The notes beneath the pieces are model-generated. The model did no database searches, had not been told where the DNA came from, and saw nothing but the letters and a program-made list of their open reading frames with translations. The position numbers and the translations under genes were made by a program. Positions 20,942 through 31,189 of a stretch of DNA of 64,000 bases are shown piece after piece. How positions within the stretch are numbered: position 1 is the first letter of the stretch; each line of letters opens with the position of its first letter. The DNA comes from Fagopyrum homotropicum (Eukaryota > Streptophyta > Magnoliopsida > Caryophyllales > Polygonaceae): NCBI GenBank assembly GCA_033239125.1, contig BSWB01000003.1, forward strand, positions 108,520,320-108,584,319, read 5' to 3'.

Positions 20942-22312
20942 TTAGTTATTCTCAGTTGACATCATCTCGCTTTCGACCTCGGTCGAGGTCCAGAGAGGGT
21001 GACCGAGATGTTCTTTAGTTAAGAATACCTCGCTTGGTCCAGAAAGTGCCTTGGTCGAGGTACTGGAACTGGGACCGAAACTGGAGATCTTCTTCTCCTT
21101 GATTAGACTTTCAAATTTAGCTATTGGATCTTCTTCCAGTGCTTTTAAGCTCCGTATATCTGCATCACAAGAAGCATCTATACCTTCCTCCATAAAGCTA
21201 AAGCTAATAACTTTCTCAAGTGGATCATTAATAAGGATAGAGCTCACCAATTTTCTTGATTCTTCTTCATCATAGATGTTGAAGATATCATCTCCTAGAT
21301 GCTCTCCCTTCATTGCCGCAAACAATGTAAACTCCACTTTATCTCCAACAATGTTGAATTTTAACTTGGCGTTCTTACAATCCACATGGCAACCCGAAGT
21401 TGCTAGAAATGGTCTCCCGAGAATGATAGGAACGGGATAATCTGCGGGATTGTCAAACACAACAAAGTCTATAGGTAAATCGAAGTTACCTAACTTACCC
21501 GGAACGTCTTCCAAAATGCCCACGGGATGGGTAATGGAGCGATCCGCCATGTACAACCGTATCTTCACCGGCTTGGGATCTCCAAGTCCGATCCTCACAC
21601 ATTGCTCCAGCGGAATGATGCTCACGCTGGCTCCTAGATCGCACAAGGCTTCACAAGTGACATCCCCAACCTGAATGGGAATGCAACATGAGCCGGGATC
21701 TCTCAACTTGGGTGGCATCTTCTCCTTCATGATTTGAATAGGCTCCGAAGATTTAGATGTCATCCTTACTTCACCAAAGTCTTCCAACTTCCTCTTCCTT
21801 GATAGAATTTCTTTTAAGAACTTCCCACAGGAGGGCATCCCTAGAATAGCATCAAGGAAAGGGATGTTAATATGTAGTTTATTCATCAAGTCAAGGAACT
21901 TACCAAAATGCTTGTCTAGATGTGCTCTAGCCCTTGACTGGGGGAATGGAAGTGGTGGTTTATATGCAGGAGGTGGGACATAAACTTCAGTTTTGTCCGA
22001 AGCTCTCTGAGGCTCAACCTCGGTTGGCACCTCGGCCGAAGTGTTCTTCGACTGTGCCTGGACCGAGGTGTTCTTGGTCTGTACTAGCATCGAATGAGGC
22101 ACTGGATCTGTAGTTTTCAGTCCACTTCTCGTCGTTATTTCCATGATCTGTCCCTTAGGGTTGCTTTCTGTCCTTGCTGGAAGCTTCCCTGGATCTCTTG
22201 GCGCTTCATTCGCCTTATTAAAGAATTGTTGTTCTAAGGCTTTTTGTGCCTTCGAAAATGAAGTCATGGACGTCTCCATAGAGTTTAGTTTGATCAAGAT
22301 GGCCTCCAACAC
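20942..22312 (-). CDS. Element D Gag C-terminal part and aspartic protease
   Basis: Open frame of 456 codons. It begins in the Gag tail (PRDPGKLPARTE, TTRSGLKT), passes the HINIPFLDAILGMP stretch, and carries the retropepsin motif CDLGASVSIIP and PVPIILGRPFLATSG. It keeps Arg in GEVRMT where element A has a stop. The C-terminal about 70 residues are a spacer rich in words of the CTCGGTCGAG type at DNA level. The frame ends TENN just before the integrase linker, so protease and integrase regions are almost directly joined. Confidence 0.82.
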   Translation of the reverse strand: MLEAILIKLNSMETSMTSFSKAQKALEQQFFNKANEAPRDPGKLPARTESNPKGQIMEITTRSGLKTTDPVPHSMLVQTKNTSVQAQSKNTSAEVPTEVEPQRASDKTEVYVPPPAYKPPLPFPQSRARAHLDKHFGKFLDLMNKLHINIPFLDAILGMPSCGKFLKEILSRKRKLEDFGEVRMTSKSSEPIQIMKEKMPPKLRDPGSCCIPIQVGDVTCEALCDLGASVSIIPLEQCVRIGLGDPKPVKIRLYMADRSITHPVGILEDVPGKLGNFDLPIDFVVFDNPADYPVPIILGRPFLATSGCHVDCKNAKLKFNIVGDKVEFTLFAAMKGEHLGDDIFNIYDEEESRKLVSSILINDPLEKVISFSFMEEGIDASCDADIRSLKALEEDPIAKFESLIKEKKISSFGPSSSTSTKALSGPSEVFLTKEHLGHPLWTSTEVESEMMSTENN

Positions 22313-23689
22313 TGCATCTTTCTTTTCTGGTTGGGACGAACTTGATCCTTATTCCTGACTCTTCAATGGAGTAGAAGAAGAAGAAGAAGAAGAGAGGAAA
22401 GGATTAGAAGAGTTGTTTGAATTGGAGTTAGAGTAAGAGGACCCGAATTTTGATTGTTTGACCTCCAATTATTGCTGTTGGATCCTCTATTGTTATTATA
22501 ATTGTTGTTCCAGGAACCGTTGTTGTTGTTCCGGTAGCCATTATTGTTCCTTGAGCCTTGATATCCTTCATCTTCTTTCTTGGTTTGAGCAACCAAAAGT
22601 TCCTACAATTGCTTCACATCATTCTTCAAAAAGGTGAGTTGGTCATTGTTTGATGGAGCTTCTTGGAAGTTGACTCTTTTAACTCCACCTTCAGCTCCTT
22701 GGTTGTAATATTTCTCCATGTGTAAAGCTTGCTTCTCTATGAACTCCCAAGCTTCGTCAATTGGCATGTCCATGAACGTGCCGACGGATAGTCGTTGAAG
22801 GTTGAACTGGGTGTTTCCGTTCAGTCCCTTGGAGTATATCTCCAACAACTCTATCTTTGGAATCCCATGATGTGGGCAATCCAAAAAGGATGTCTTTAAA
22901 TCTTTCCCATGACTTGGACAAACTCTCCTTGTCCTTCATGATGAATGCATTGATCTTCCCTCTCATTCCAGCAATCTTAGAGGGGGGAAAGAATTTAGTT
23001 AAGAACTCCGCCGTCATCTCCTCCCAAGTGTTGATTTTTCCTAGAGGGAGAAATTGATACCAAGTAAGCGCCCTATCTTTCAAAGAGAAGTAGAAAGGCC
23101 TTAGCTTGTAATTGTTGTTTTCCAGCCTTAAAGGTCTCAAGGTCTCCATCGAGATCTCATAGTTTTCCAGATGTTGATGGGGAGACTCCCTTTCTAGCCC
23201 TCCAAACTGACATTGACGAATCATGGAAAGAACTTGCGGTCAAAGCTCATAATTATTGGCCGCTGGATCACCTAGGTTGACTCCTGGACGCCTTAGTTGC
23301 TGGTTGGGGTCCATCCTCTTCCCTAGGGTTTGTGGAATACCTACAAAAATAATATCTCGGACTGGCATCCGAGGTGGAAGTATCTCGGCCGGGGCAATTG
23401 GAGCTGGTTCGTGCCTCGGTCGAGGATCTGGAACTGGTCGAGGTAGATATTGGTCCCGTAAAGTCGCCATATCTACTTCAATCGCTTCCGTCCTTGCGCG
23501 AGTTTCTTCCTTTTCGAGTCGTAGTTCTTCTTTACTGAGGCGTAGTTGTTCCAATACCTCCTTCAATTCGGCCTCAAGGTCGCTATTCTCTTGATTGGCC
23601 ATCTTAGCTTCTTTCAAGCGTCTTTTGTATGTGTTTTCTGGTTCAGGATCGTAAGGAACGATTTCTTTCCAAGCGCGGGTTCTTCGCAT
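22313..23689 (-). pseudogene. gag: Element D Gag N-terminal and central part
   Basis: Starts at MRRTRAWKEIVPYDPEPE. A charged coiled-coil-like region, a Pro/Arg-rich linker and the Gag core (FSLKDRALTWYQ, WEEMTAEFLTKFFPP) follow. It is broken by a stop near 23237, a frameshift near 22870, a stop near 22600 and another shift in the Asn-rich part near 22400. The Asn-rich stretch (NNNGYRNNNNGSWNN) corresponds to the same region in element A. There is no CCHC knuckle. Confidence 0.8.
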
Positions 23690-23794
23690 AAACCTACAAG
23701 AAAGAACCTGCGAAAGTCACTCAAGTAGAGTGGTTAGTAGAAACAGGGGCAAGTGCCCCGAAATACTACCGCAACCGGCTCGGTCTAGACCAAG

Positions 23795-23812
23795 TCCCCG
23801 ACAACGGCGCCA
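23795..23812 (-). other. Primer binding site, tRNA-Asp type (element D)
   Basis: The minus strand reads TGGCGCCGTTGTCGGGGA, six bases inside the 5' LTR boundary. Confidence 0.88.
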
Positions 23813-23818
23813 AAAACT

Positions 23819-25721
23819 TGTTCGCTCCAAATGGTGTCTGCAAGCTTTAAATTTATAACCCAAGATGTATGCTTAAAACAAGGATGCGAACCCGCAATGT
23901 ACGGGTCAATCGTAGTAAAAGCAAGAATTCCGGGGTGTCGATCTCAAGGACTTAGGTGAAAAGAAGCCAATATAGGTTGTCAATATTGCAACTAATCACA
24001 AAAGCAATTAAAGCAATCAAAGATGATAAAAAGTCAATTAAAGGAAATATGCAATTATAGCGATTAAAACATCTAGTTATGGTTCCAACTCAAGATCTTA
24101 AGGTAAGCGGACAAAGCTGAGGTTTTGCAAAGGGAAGGAGTTACTAAAGTGGAATAGATCACCGGGTAAGTCTCACTACTCACTAACTCAAACCAAAAGC
24201 TCCTATTACCGGGTAAGTCTCAAGGTACTAAGGAAAGGAATTATAATCTCAAACTAACAATCCAACTAAGGGAATAGAATCAACCATTACCAGCTAAGTC
24301 TTTGGCTAACTCACAAAGATGGAATGAAAGCACACTCAAACCCCAATAAAGGATAGACCTTTATTACCTACACTTATGATCTTGGGTAAACAAGCAAAGG
24401 AATTACCGGGTAAGTCTCATCCTAGGCTTGCATTGAACCAGGAAAGGTGTAATAAGAATAGGATTTGGCAAACTCTAACACTTAACTCTCAGTTTCGGAT
24501 CAGAAAGGTCACCTCGGTCAGACGAGTTCCACCCCGTCCGAGATGTTCATCGACTGAACGAGATGTTCTAGGGTTAATGATAAAGACTCGAGCTTTTAGG
24601 GTCCTACTGGAATTTAAGATTATTCTATCATTGTTTTTCCCACAACCTTCAGCCAATCACCCTAGAATCACACAAAGGAATTAGCCACTCATCATCATGA
24701 AAGCAATAATCAAATATATGGGAAGGAAGTGAATATTTGAACACAAAAACCTTAAGAACAAGGCTTCAATAACTTAATCAAATATCACAAATAAGCGTTC
24801 CATGGATTACAAATCCAACAAGACAAATCAACAAGAAGGGAATCTAAGAAAGTCTTACAAAACACTTCACAAAGCTATAACAAGGTAACAATCCTTCCTT
24901 CAATCTTCCTTCAACCTTCCAAACTCTGGAGAAAATCCCTTAATTGCTGGATGCTCTCAGCCCGCTAAGCATCCGGTGATCCGAAGATGGTTGAATTGTA
25001 GAAAATCCAACCCTTTATATAGAAGAATTATCTTCCAAAGATAAAATATCTTAAAAAGATAATTTCCTATAAAATATATCCATATCTCCTAAAATAAATA
25101 TCTTCCTACTAGATATAACATATTTCTATAAAATATATCCATATCTCCTAAAAAAAATTATCTTAAAAAGATAATTTTATAAGAAATATCTTAAAAGATA
25201 ATTTCCTAATAAAATATATCTTATCTCCAAAATTGATCTCCTAATATATTATATTCCTTCTAGAAATCCAGCCCAAAAATATAAGATCTCTCCTTCCAAA
25301 AATAAAAGATGTCAGCCAAATAAAATATATCTCGCCGCGTCAGGGTATTCGCCTCGGTCGGGGCACTCCTTTAGATCACCTCGGTCGAGGTGGCACTGTA
25401 GCTGACCGAGGTTTATCTCAGCTGAAGGTGAAATCTCTCAAATCTGGTACAAAGTAAATCTTCTTTGTTAATTCCAAGCTTCTTGGGTTCTCTTTAAGCT
25501 CCAGAATGTAGCTCCAATGACTCCTTAGCTCCTTTAACTCCATTTTAGTCCAAAATGTGTCATTTTACCTACGATTACAACGAAACTCGGGGTAGACCTC
25601 GATTCCCGCAAAGGTAGATGAAATGACGATATAATCACATAATATACATTCAAACATGCAGATTATTGAAGATAAAACGTCTAAACAAGTCCCAAAATAT
25701 AGACTATAATTCATGTTATCA
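23819..25721 (-). repeat. 5' LTR of element D
   Basis: 1903 bp. Relative to the 3' LTR it has an AT-rich direct duplication (TATAAAATATATCCATATCTCC repeated in 25060-25160) and retains about 160 bp (25375-25535) with CACCTCGGTCGAGGTGG and further words. A minus-strand TATATAAAGG lies near 25015. Confidence 0.9.
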
Positions 25722-25726
25722 CAAGT
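25722..25726. repeat. Target site duplication of element D, right copy (CAAGT)
   Basis: Identical to 14249-14253. On the minus strand the codons GAC TTG AAC rejoin across the insertion. Confidence 0.92.
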
Positions 25727-25937
25727 CCTCCACCATATGGAGGCACTCGAAGGCATCAACATGTATGAATCGTGGGGCAATGATAGGGCGCCCATAAATC
25801 CGGTCATAATCCCGCTGATGTCGCTCATGGATGACCGGGATGGTAAATTGTGAAGCAGAAGAAGGGGAGGAGTGATCTAAACTGCTGCGCCTATCCCTCA
25901 AGGCCAACAGTCGATCAGATCTACGTTGGTTGCTCAT
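25722..25937 (-). pseudogene. ORF1, second copy in element C, N-terminal part
   Basis: MSNQRRSDRLLALRDR start, Ser-rich stretch, IPVIHERHQRDYDRI, then APRFIHVDAFECLHMVEDL. The frame is cut by insertion D and resumes at 14248. Comparison with copy 1 shows that copy 2 has kept 25 bp (the MSLMDDRD-region DNA) lost from copy 1. Confidence 0.72.
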
Positions 25938-26718
25938 ACTGGAAGAACACCTCGGTCGGCCAAGAACACCTCAGCCGAGACACAGTCGAGTGGAGCGAGG
26001 CGAACTACTCTTCAAGTTGAACTTCTGAATCTGCAAGATTTTCCCCCCAAAAACACTACCAAAAGCTTCCTATGGGGGGTACTTATATCTTTTTCAGCAA
26101 AAAACGATGGCAACTACAGCTAGATCTATGCATAATCGACGAAAGAATGAAAGAGTTAGGGTTTATATCGAAATACCCCAGATTCTATAGATTTGAAGCA
26201 TTTTTGGTGTTGTTCGTTGCTTGGAAATTGAATCTCTTGCTTCCTCTTGTGATTCGGTTTAAAAGATGTGGAGAACGATTGAGAACTGAAAATTTGAGTG
26301 GAGTAGGAGCCGCGTTCAAGGTGAGTGTGGAGAGGGAAAAGTGAGAGGAGAGAGTAACTGTCGCACCTTTTATACCCCTCGGTGAATTTGATTACACCTC
26401 GGTCGAGGTGTTCCTGAGAAGACCGAGGTGTCAGAGTGGATGTTAGACCTAAAAACCATGGCTGACGGAGAACATCTCGGTCTTAGTGTTGTGTCTCAGT
26501 CAAACTCCATCTTCTCAATTTCTCGAACTTTTATTCTTCCATGTAGCTCTTAAGTTGTAATTCTTTCTTAGAGAGTACCTGATTCATGTCTAGGAGGACG
26601 CAAAAACACGAGGCAACATATCTAAACTAAGCTAGGGAAAGGGAAAAGAAAGCAATACCTTGGGTTGTCTCCCAAGAAGCGCTTGGTTTAAGGTCGCTAG
26701 CTGGACCGTACGTCCTCC
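25938..26718 (-). promoter_or_regulatory. Block X2: leader/promoter-like module before ORF1 copy 2
   Basis: The minus strand has TATAAAAGG at 26366-26374 with CACCTCGGTCGAGGTG (26395-26410) 20 bp upstream. A CT-rich leader (26290-26355) and an AAACCCTAACTC motif (about 26155) lie downstream. A second cluster of words (25950-25990) lies just before the ORF1 ATG. It is the best preserved of the four copies of this module. Confidence 0.55.
26366..26374 (-). promoter_or_regulatory. TATA-like box in block X2
   Basis: TATAAAAGG on the minus strand. Equivalent sites are 11972-11980 (TATAAAAGG), 29296-29304 (TGTAAAAGG) and 19201-19209 (TGTAAAAGG). All have the palindromic word starting 20 bp further upstream. 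Confidence 0.5.
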
Positions 26719-27000
26719 TCAAACAACGTATAGTGGTGTAATCTCTTCAGCCGGGATTTCCGGTCGATACTTCTTTAACCTATGACCGTTGACTTTCAAG
26801 CTTCCGCTAGCTTTGCCCCATACTTCAACTGCACCATGGGGAAAAACATTTTTCACAACGTGAGGCCCTGTACATCTAGATTTAAACTTACCTGGAAAGA
26901 GGCGGAGGCGGGAGTTGAAGAGTAGAACGAGATCTCCTTCTTTGAGCTCCTTAGGAATGATATGCTTGTCATGCCATCTCTTCATTCTTTCTTTGTAGAT
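26719..27000 (-). pseudogene. Integrase C-terminal fragment (second copy)
   Basis: Intact frame over RMKRWHDKHIIPKELKEGD...GSLKVNGHRLKKY to the stop at 26719. Its upstream end is fused at about 27001 to block Y sequence (LLNALFEIYKER across the junction) instead of the rest of integrase. Confidence 0.78.
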
Positions 27001-27472
27001 TTCAAACAAAGCATTTAGCAACTTAAATATATCATAAAACCTTTCGAGCAAATCAAGATTTCAAAACCAATCTGCAGACAAATATCTTCATCGAGGTCAT
27101 ATCTAGAACAGAAGCACATAACATTTCGAAAATCTTTCAGTTAAAAATCCATCTCCCGAGGTGTTCAACCTCGTTCGGCAAAGAACGTCTCAGTCGAGCT
27201 AAAAAACATTTTTTTTCAAACTAGTTTTCAACGTTTTTCTCAAACAGAAACCTGTAGGTATGCATGTTATGACAGGTAAGCACATATAACCAAATAAGAC
27301 AATAATATCCATAATAGTCATAGAAGTCAAACAAATAACTCAAACAAAACATCGATACCCCATATTTGGGACACATTGTCCCAATGGGTGAAATATAAGT
27401 TTGAAAGATCAAAGTACTCACCGGACCTAGCTGAACTGCATAATAAAGATAAAAAATAAATCCATGAAGCTC
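27001..27472 (-). other. 3' non-coding block Y (first copy)
   Basis: Sequence downstream of ORF1 copy 1: PPT-like ATACCCCATATTT beside TTGGGACA/TGTCCCAA (about 27355-27385), words near 27150-27200, then the recombinant junction at about 27001. Confidence 0.65.
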
Positions 27473-28860
27473 TCAGTCCTCATCAACTAGCGGTGGTGGT
27501 GGTGGAATGTAGGGGTTATGGGAAGGATCGAATGGATATCCCATCATGTGCTGATATTGCAGCTCCATCATCCGACCCCGGTGGTGCTGGCTCTCCTCCA
27601 TCCGATACATCCATCCCTCCATAGATTTCCGCTGATCATCGAAGCGCTGGGAGATATGAACTTTCATGGCCGCGTAAGAGTCTATCCTCTTCTCAGTAAG
27701 CTCATCGATCCGTCAATGTGCCTCGGGATCTCTACGGCGGCGTGATCGGCGCTGAGGTGGTAGTGGTACAAGTACTTCCCTCTCGTCCTCCATGGCCTCG
27801 TCGTCAAGGTCAACGGTGGGAATAATGGGTTTGCCTGTGTCAGTAACGGTGTGCATAGCACCTCCTCCATACTCATAATCATCCTCCTCCTCCTCAGCTG
27901 CCTCTCTTGCATCCTACATGTACAAGAACCAAGCAGACGATCAGAACTGGCGATCATAGACAAAGAACTGAGAAGACCATATAATGCCCTGAGGAGAATT
28001 CGTTTCCCATGGCATGGTAACGTAAGGTGTGTCAAGGCCACGGGGAACGAGAATGCGGCGAGTGATCATCTCCTGCAATCCGAGCGGCTTCGGAGCCGCA
28101 ACTAGTGTACATCGAGATAAGTCAAGTCCCATGGAGGTGGCGATGTGGGTCACCAGCCCACCACAGCAGATGTCGCCCCTCGACTTCCCCTTTATCTTAT
28201 GCAAATTATCTGCCAGCATGGCAACAAAATTTGGAAATCCTCCTGTGACCATACAGAAAAGACACAAGAGCTCACCTTGTCTAACCTTTTGCGGTGTCTC
28301 AGTGCGCGCCAGAAGTGTCTCGTTGAAAATCCGATGAGCTAAGCGGAAGGTGAGGTGGAATATAATCCGCTCCCGGGAATCGTCGGGCTTCCATCTGTCA
28401 CTGTGATCTGTAACATGGGCAATTTGGCCCCAGAAACTCCTGGACACCGCTCGAGAAGGAAAATCTATAATAGTAGGTGTCGGGAAGCCAAAAATCTCCC
28501 CAAACTGATCCATAGGAACTGCGTAGTTCTTGTTCAACAACCTGTACTTGATCCTTCGATGCTCCGGCACGTAGGTCACTGAACTAAGGAACTCCAAAGT
28601 TGGTTCCATATGTACCGGCGCTCTGATGGCCATGAACTCTTCCAAGCCAACTATGGAAATCATCTTGTTCAAGTCCTCTACCATGTGGAGGCACTCGAAG
28701 GCATCAACATGTATGAATCGTGGGGCAATGATGGGGCGCCCATAAATCCAGTAATAATCCCGCTGGTAAATTGTGAAGCAGAAGAAGGGGAGGAGTGATG
28801 TGATTTGTTGGGCCTATCCCTCAAGGCCAATAGTCGATCAGATCTACGTTGGTTGCTCAT
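27473..28860 (-). pseudogene. ORF1, first copy in element C
   Basis: Starts MSNQRRSDRLLALRDRPNK. A 25-bp deletion near 28762 shifts the frame. From 28684 to 27941 the core is open: MISIVGLEEFMAIRAP, EPTLEFLSSVTYV, MDQFGEIFGFPTPT, FWGQIAHVTDHSDRW, LCLFCMVTGGFPNFVAML, GDICCGGLVTHIATS. After a stop the acidic linker and the SQHHRGRMMELQYQHMMG tail follow in the same frame to VDED. It resembles the ATHILA ORF-1 family; function unknown. It is the best preserved core among the three ORF1 copies. Confidence 0.75.
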
Positions 28861-29665
28861 ACTGGAAGAACACCTTGGTCGGCCAAGAACACCTCGGCTG
28901 AGACACAGTCGAGTGGAGCGAGGCGAACTGCTCTTCGAATTGAACTTCTGTATCTGCAAGATTTTTCCCCCAAAAACACTACCAAAAGCTTCCTATGGGG
29001 GTGAGGTTACTTATATCTTTTTCAGCAACAAACTATGGTAACCAGAGCTAGATCTATGCAGACTCGACGAAAGAAGGAAAGAGTTAGGGTTTAGGTCGAA
29101 ATACCTCAGATTCTGCAAATTTGAAGCATTTTTGGTGTTGTTCGTTGCTTGGAAACTAATTCTCTTGCTTCCTTTGGTGATTTCGAGCCAAAAATCGTGG
29201 AGAACGATTGTGAACTGAAATTTTGAGTGGAGAAGGAGCCACGTTCGAGGTGAGTTTGGAGAGGGAAAAAGTGAGAGGAGAGAGAAATCTTTGCACCTTT
29301 TACACCCCTCGGTGAATTTGATTACACCTCGATCGAGGTGTTCTTGAGAAGACTGAGGTGTCAGAGTGGATGTCAGACCTCAACACCTTGGTTAACGGAG
29401 AACATCTCGGTCTAGGTCCTGTGACAACAACCGAGATGTCTCTCAGTCAAACTCCGTCTTCTCAATTTCCCGAACTTTGGTTCTTCCATGTATCTCTTGA
29501 GTTGTAATTCCTTCTTAGAGAGTACCGGATTCATGTCTAGGAGGACGCAAAAACACGAGGCAAAATATCCAAACTAAGATATGGAAAGGGAAAAGAAAGC
29601 AATACCTTGGGTTGCCTCCGAAGAAGCGCTTGGTTTAAGGTCGCTAGCTGGACCGTACGTCATCC
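28861..29665 (-). promoter_or_regulatory. Block X1: leader/promoter-like module before ORF1 copy 1
   Basis: The minus strand has TGTAAAAGG (29296-29304) with the perfect 16-bp palindrome CACCTCGATCGAGGTG (29325-29340) 20 bp upstream, a CT-rich leader, and an AAACCCTAACTC motif (about 29080). It is homologous to X2 and X3. Confidence 0.5.
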
Positions 29666-31000
29666 TCAAACAAGGAATAGTGGTGCAATCTCTTCAGCCA
29701 GGATTTCCGGTCGATACTTCTTTAACCTATGACCGTTGACTTTAAAGCTTCCGCTAGCTTTGCCCCATACTTCAACTGCACCATGGGGAAAAACATTTTT
29801 TACAACGTAAGGTCCTGTCCATCTAGATTTAAACTTACTTGGAAAGTGGCGGAGGCAGGAGTTGAAGAGTAGAACGAGATCTCCTTCTTTGAGCTCCATA
29901 GGAACGATATGCTTGTCATGCCATCTCTTCGTTCTTTCTTTGTATATTCTGGCAATCTCATAGGTGTTTAAGCGCAACTCCTCCAGCTCATTAATGTATA
30001 AAAGTCTCTTCTCTCCGGCTTCCTTGATGTCGAAATTCAACCACTTGATTGCCCAATATGCCTTGTGTTACAGCTCAACGGGTAGATGACAAGACTTCGA
30101 ATATACCAAATGATAAGGGGTGGTACCAATGAGAGTCTTGAATGCGGTCGTATAAGCCCAAAGAGCATCATCCACCTTGATGGACCAATCCTTCCTTGTC
30201 CTTGGAACGGTATTCTCCAAAATTCCCTTGATTTCTCTATTCGTGATCTCCACCTGCCCACTAGTTTGAGGGATATAAGGGGTTGCTACCTTGTGGGTTA
30301 CCCCATACTTCGATAAAAGTGTTTTGAACTTCTGGTTGATGAAATGTGTCCCTCCATCGCTGAGGATGATACGCGGCGTCCCAAAACGTGGAAAGATAGT
30401 TCTATTGAAGAACTTCACAACCACCATGGCGTCATTAGTTTGAGAAGCAATTGCTTCCACCCACCTAGAAACGTAGTCAACAACTAAGAGGATGTAGAGG
30501 TTTCCTACGGATGATGGGAAAGGTCCCATGAAAAAAACTCCCCATACATCAAAGATCTCAACTTCTTGATTATTGTTCAGTGGCATCTCGTTCCTTCTAG
30601 ACAAGTTCCTTGTTCTTTGGCATGCATCACAAGAGACAACAAACGCTTGCACATCCTTAAATAAGTAGGCCAAAAGAAACCAGCATGTAATACCTTAGAG
30701 CATGTTTTGTGAGCGTTAGCATGTCCTCTACAAGGAAGTGAGTGGAAATGCCGTATGACACTAGCAGCTTCATCTTCCGAAATGCATCGTCGAAGCATCC
30801 CATCCGGACCTCTCTTGAAGAGTAGAGGTTCATTGCAATAGTAGTGACAAACATCTTTGAAGAACTTCTTCCTTTGAGCCTATATCAATCCGGGAGGTAT
30901 TTCTTGACAAACAAGATAGTTGACAATATCAGCGTACCAAGGCTCTTTACCATCTGAAACTTGGCGAAGCCAATGCTCCAGCAACTGTTAGGGATCATCA
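29666..31000 (-). pseudogene. Element C integrase
   Basis: Begins with the RNaseH-integrase linker (LLEHWLRQVSD, YADIVNYLVCQE), zinc domain (HFHSLPCRGHANAHKT, CDACQR) and core. The first catalytic Asp is lost: GVFFMGPF instead of GVDFMGPF. The second (SDGGTHF) and the Glu (SGQVEITNRE) remain. Stops and frameshifts lie near 30858, 30670 and 30068. The C-terminal domain (GDLVLLFNSC, SFKVNGHRLKKY) ends at 29666. It would be inactive. Confidence 0.82.
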
Positions 31001-31189
31001 GAGAATGAATCAGAAAGATTGTCGTCCTCAGTTGACAACATCTCGCTTGCGGTCTCAGTCAAGGTCCGAGGTGGGTGACCAAGGTGTTCTTTAGATAAGA
31101 TCACCTCGCTTGCTCCAGAGAGTGTCTCGGTCAAGGTACTGGAACTGGGACCGAAACCTAATGTCCTTTTCTTCTCCTGAATCAGTTTA

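Larger units (their letters stand above)
14254..25721 (-). mobile_element. Element D: Athila-like, RT-deleted, complete with both LTRs
   Basis: This is an 11468-bp minus-strand element with ends TGTTCGCT...TGTTATCA, a perfect 5-bp target duplication, a tRNA-Asp-type primer site and a PPT. Order: 5' LTR (23819-25721), gag, protease, then directly integrase with RT and RNase H missing, leader block, ORF1, 3' non-coding part, 3' LTR (14254-15937). It inserted into ORF1 of element C. Its LTRs differ at roughly one in twenty positions by eye and in length (1903 versus 1684 bp), so it is not recent. Confidence 0.9.

Noticed and set aside
17355..28860. ORF1 as a retrovirus-type envelope gene
   Set aside because: Its position after pol fits, but no signal peptide, cleavage site or membrane anchor is visible; it is called Athila-like ORF1 instead.
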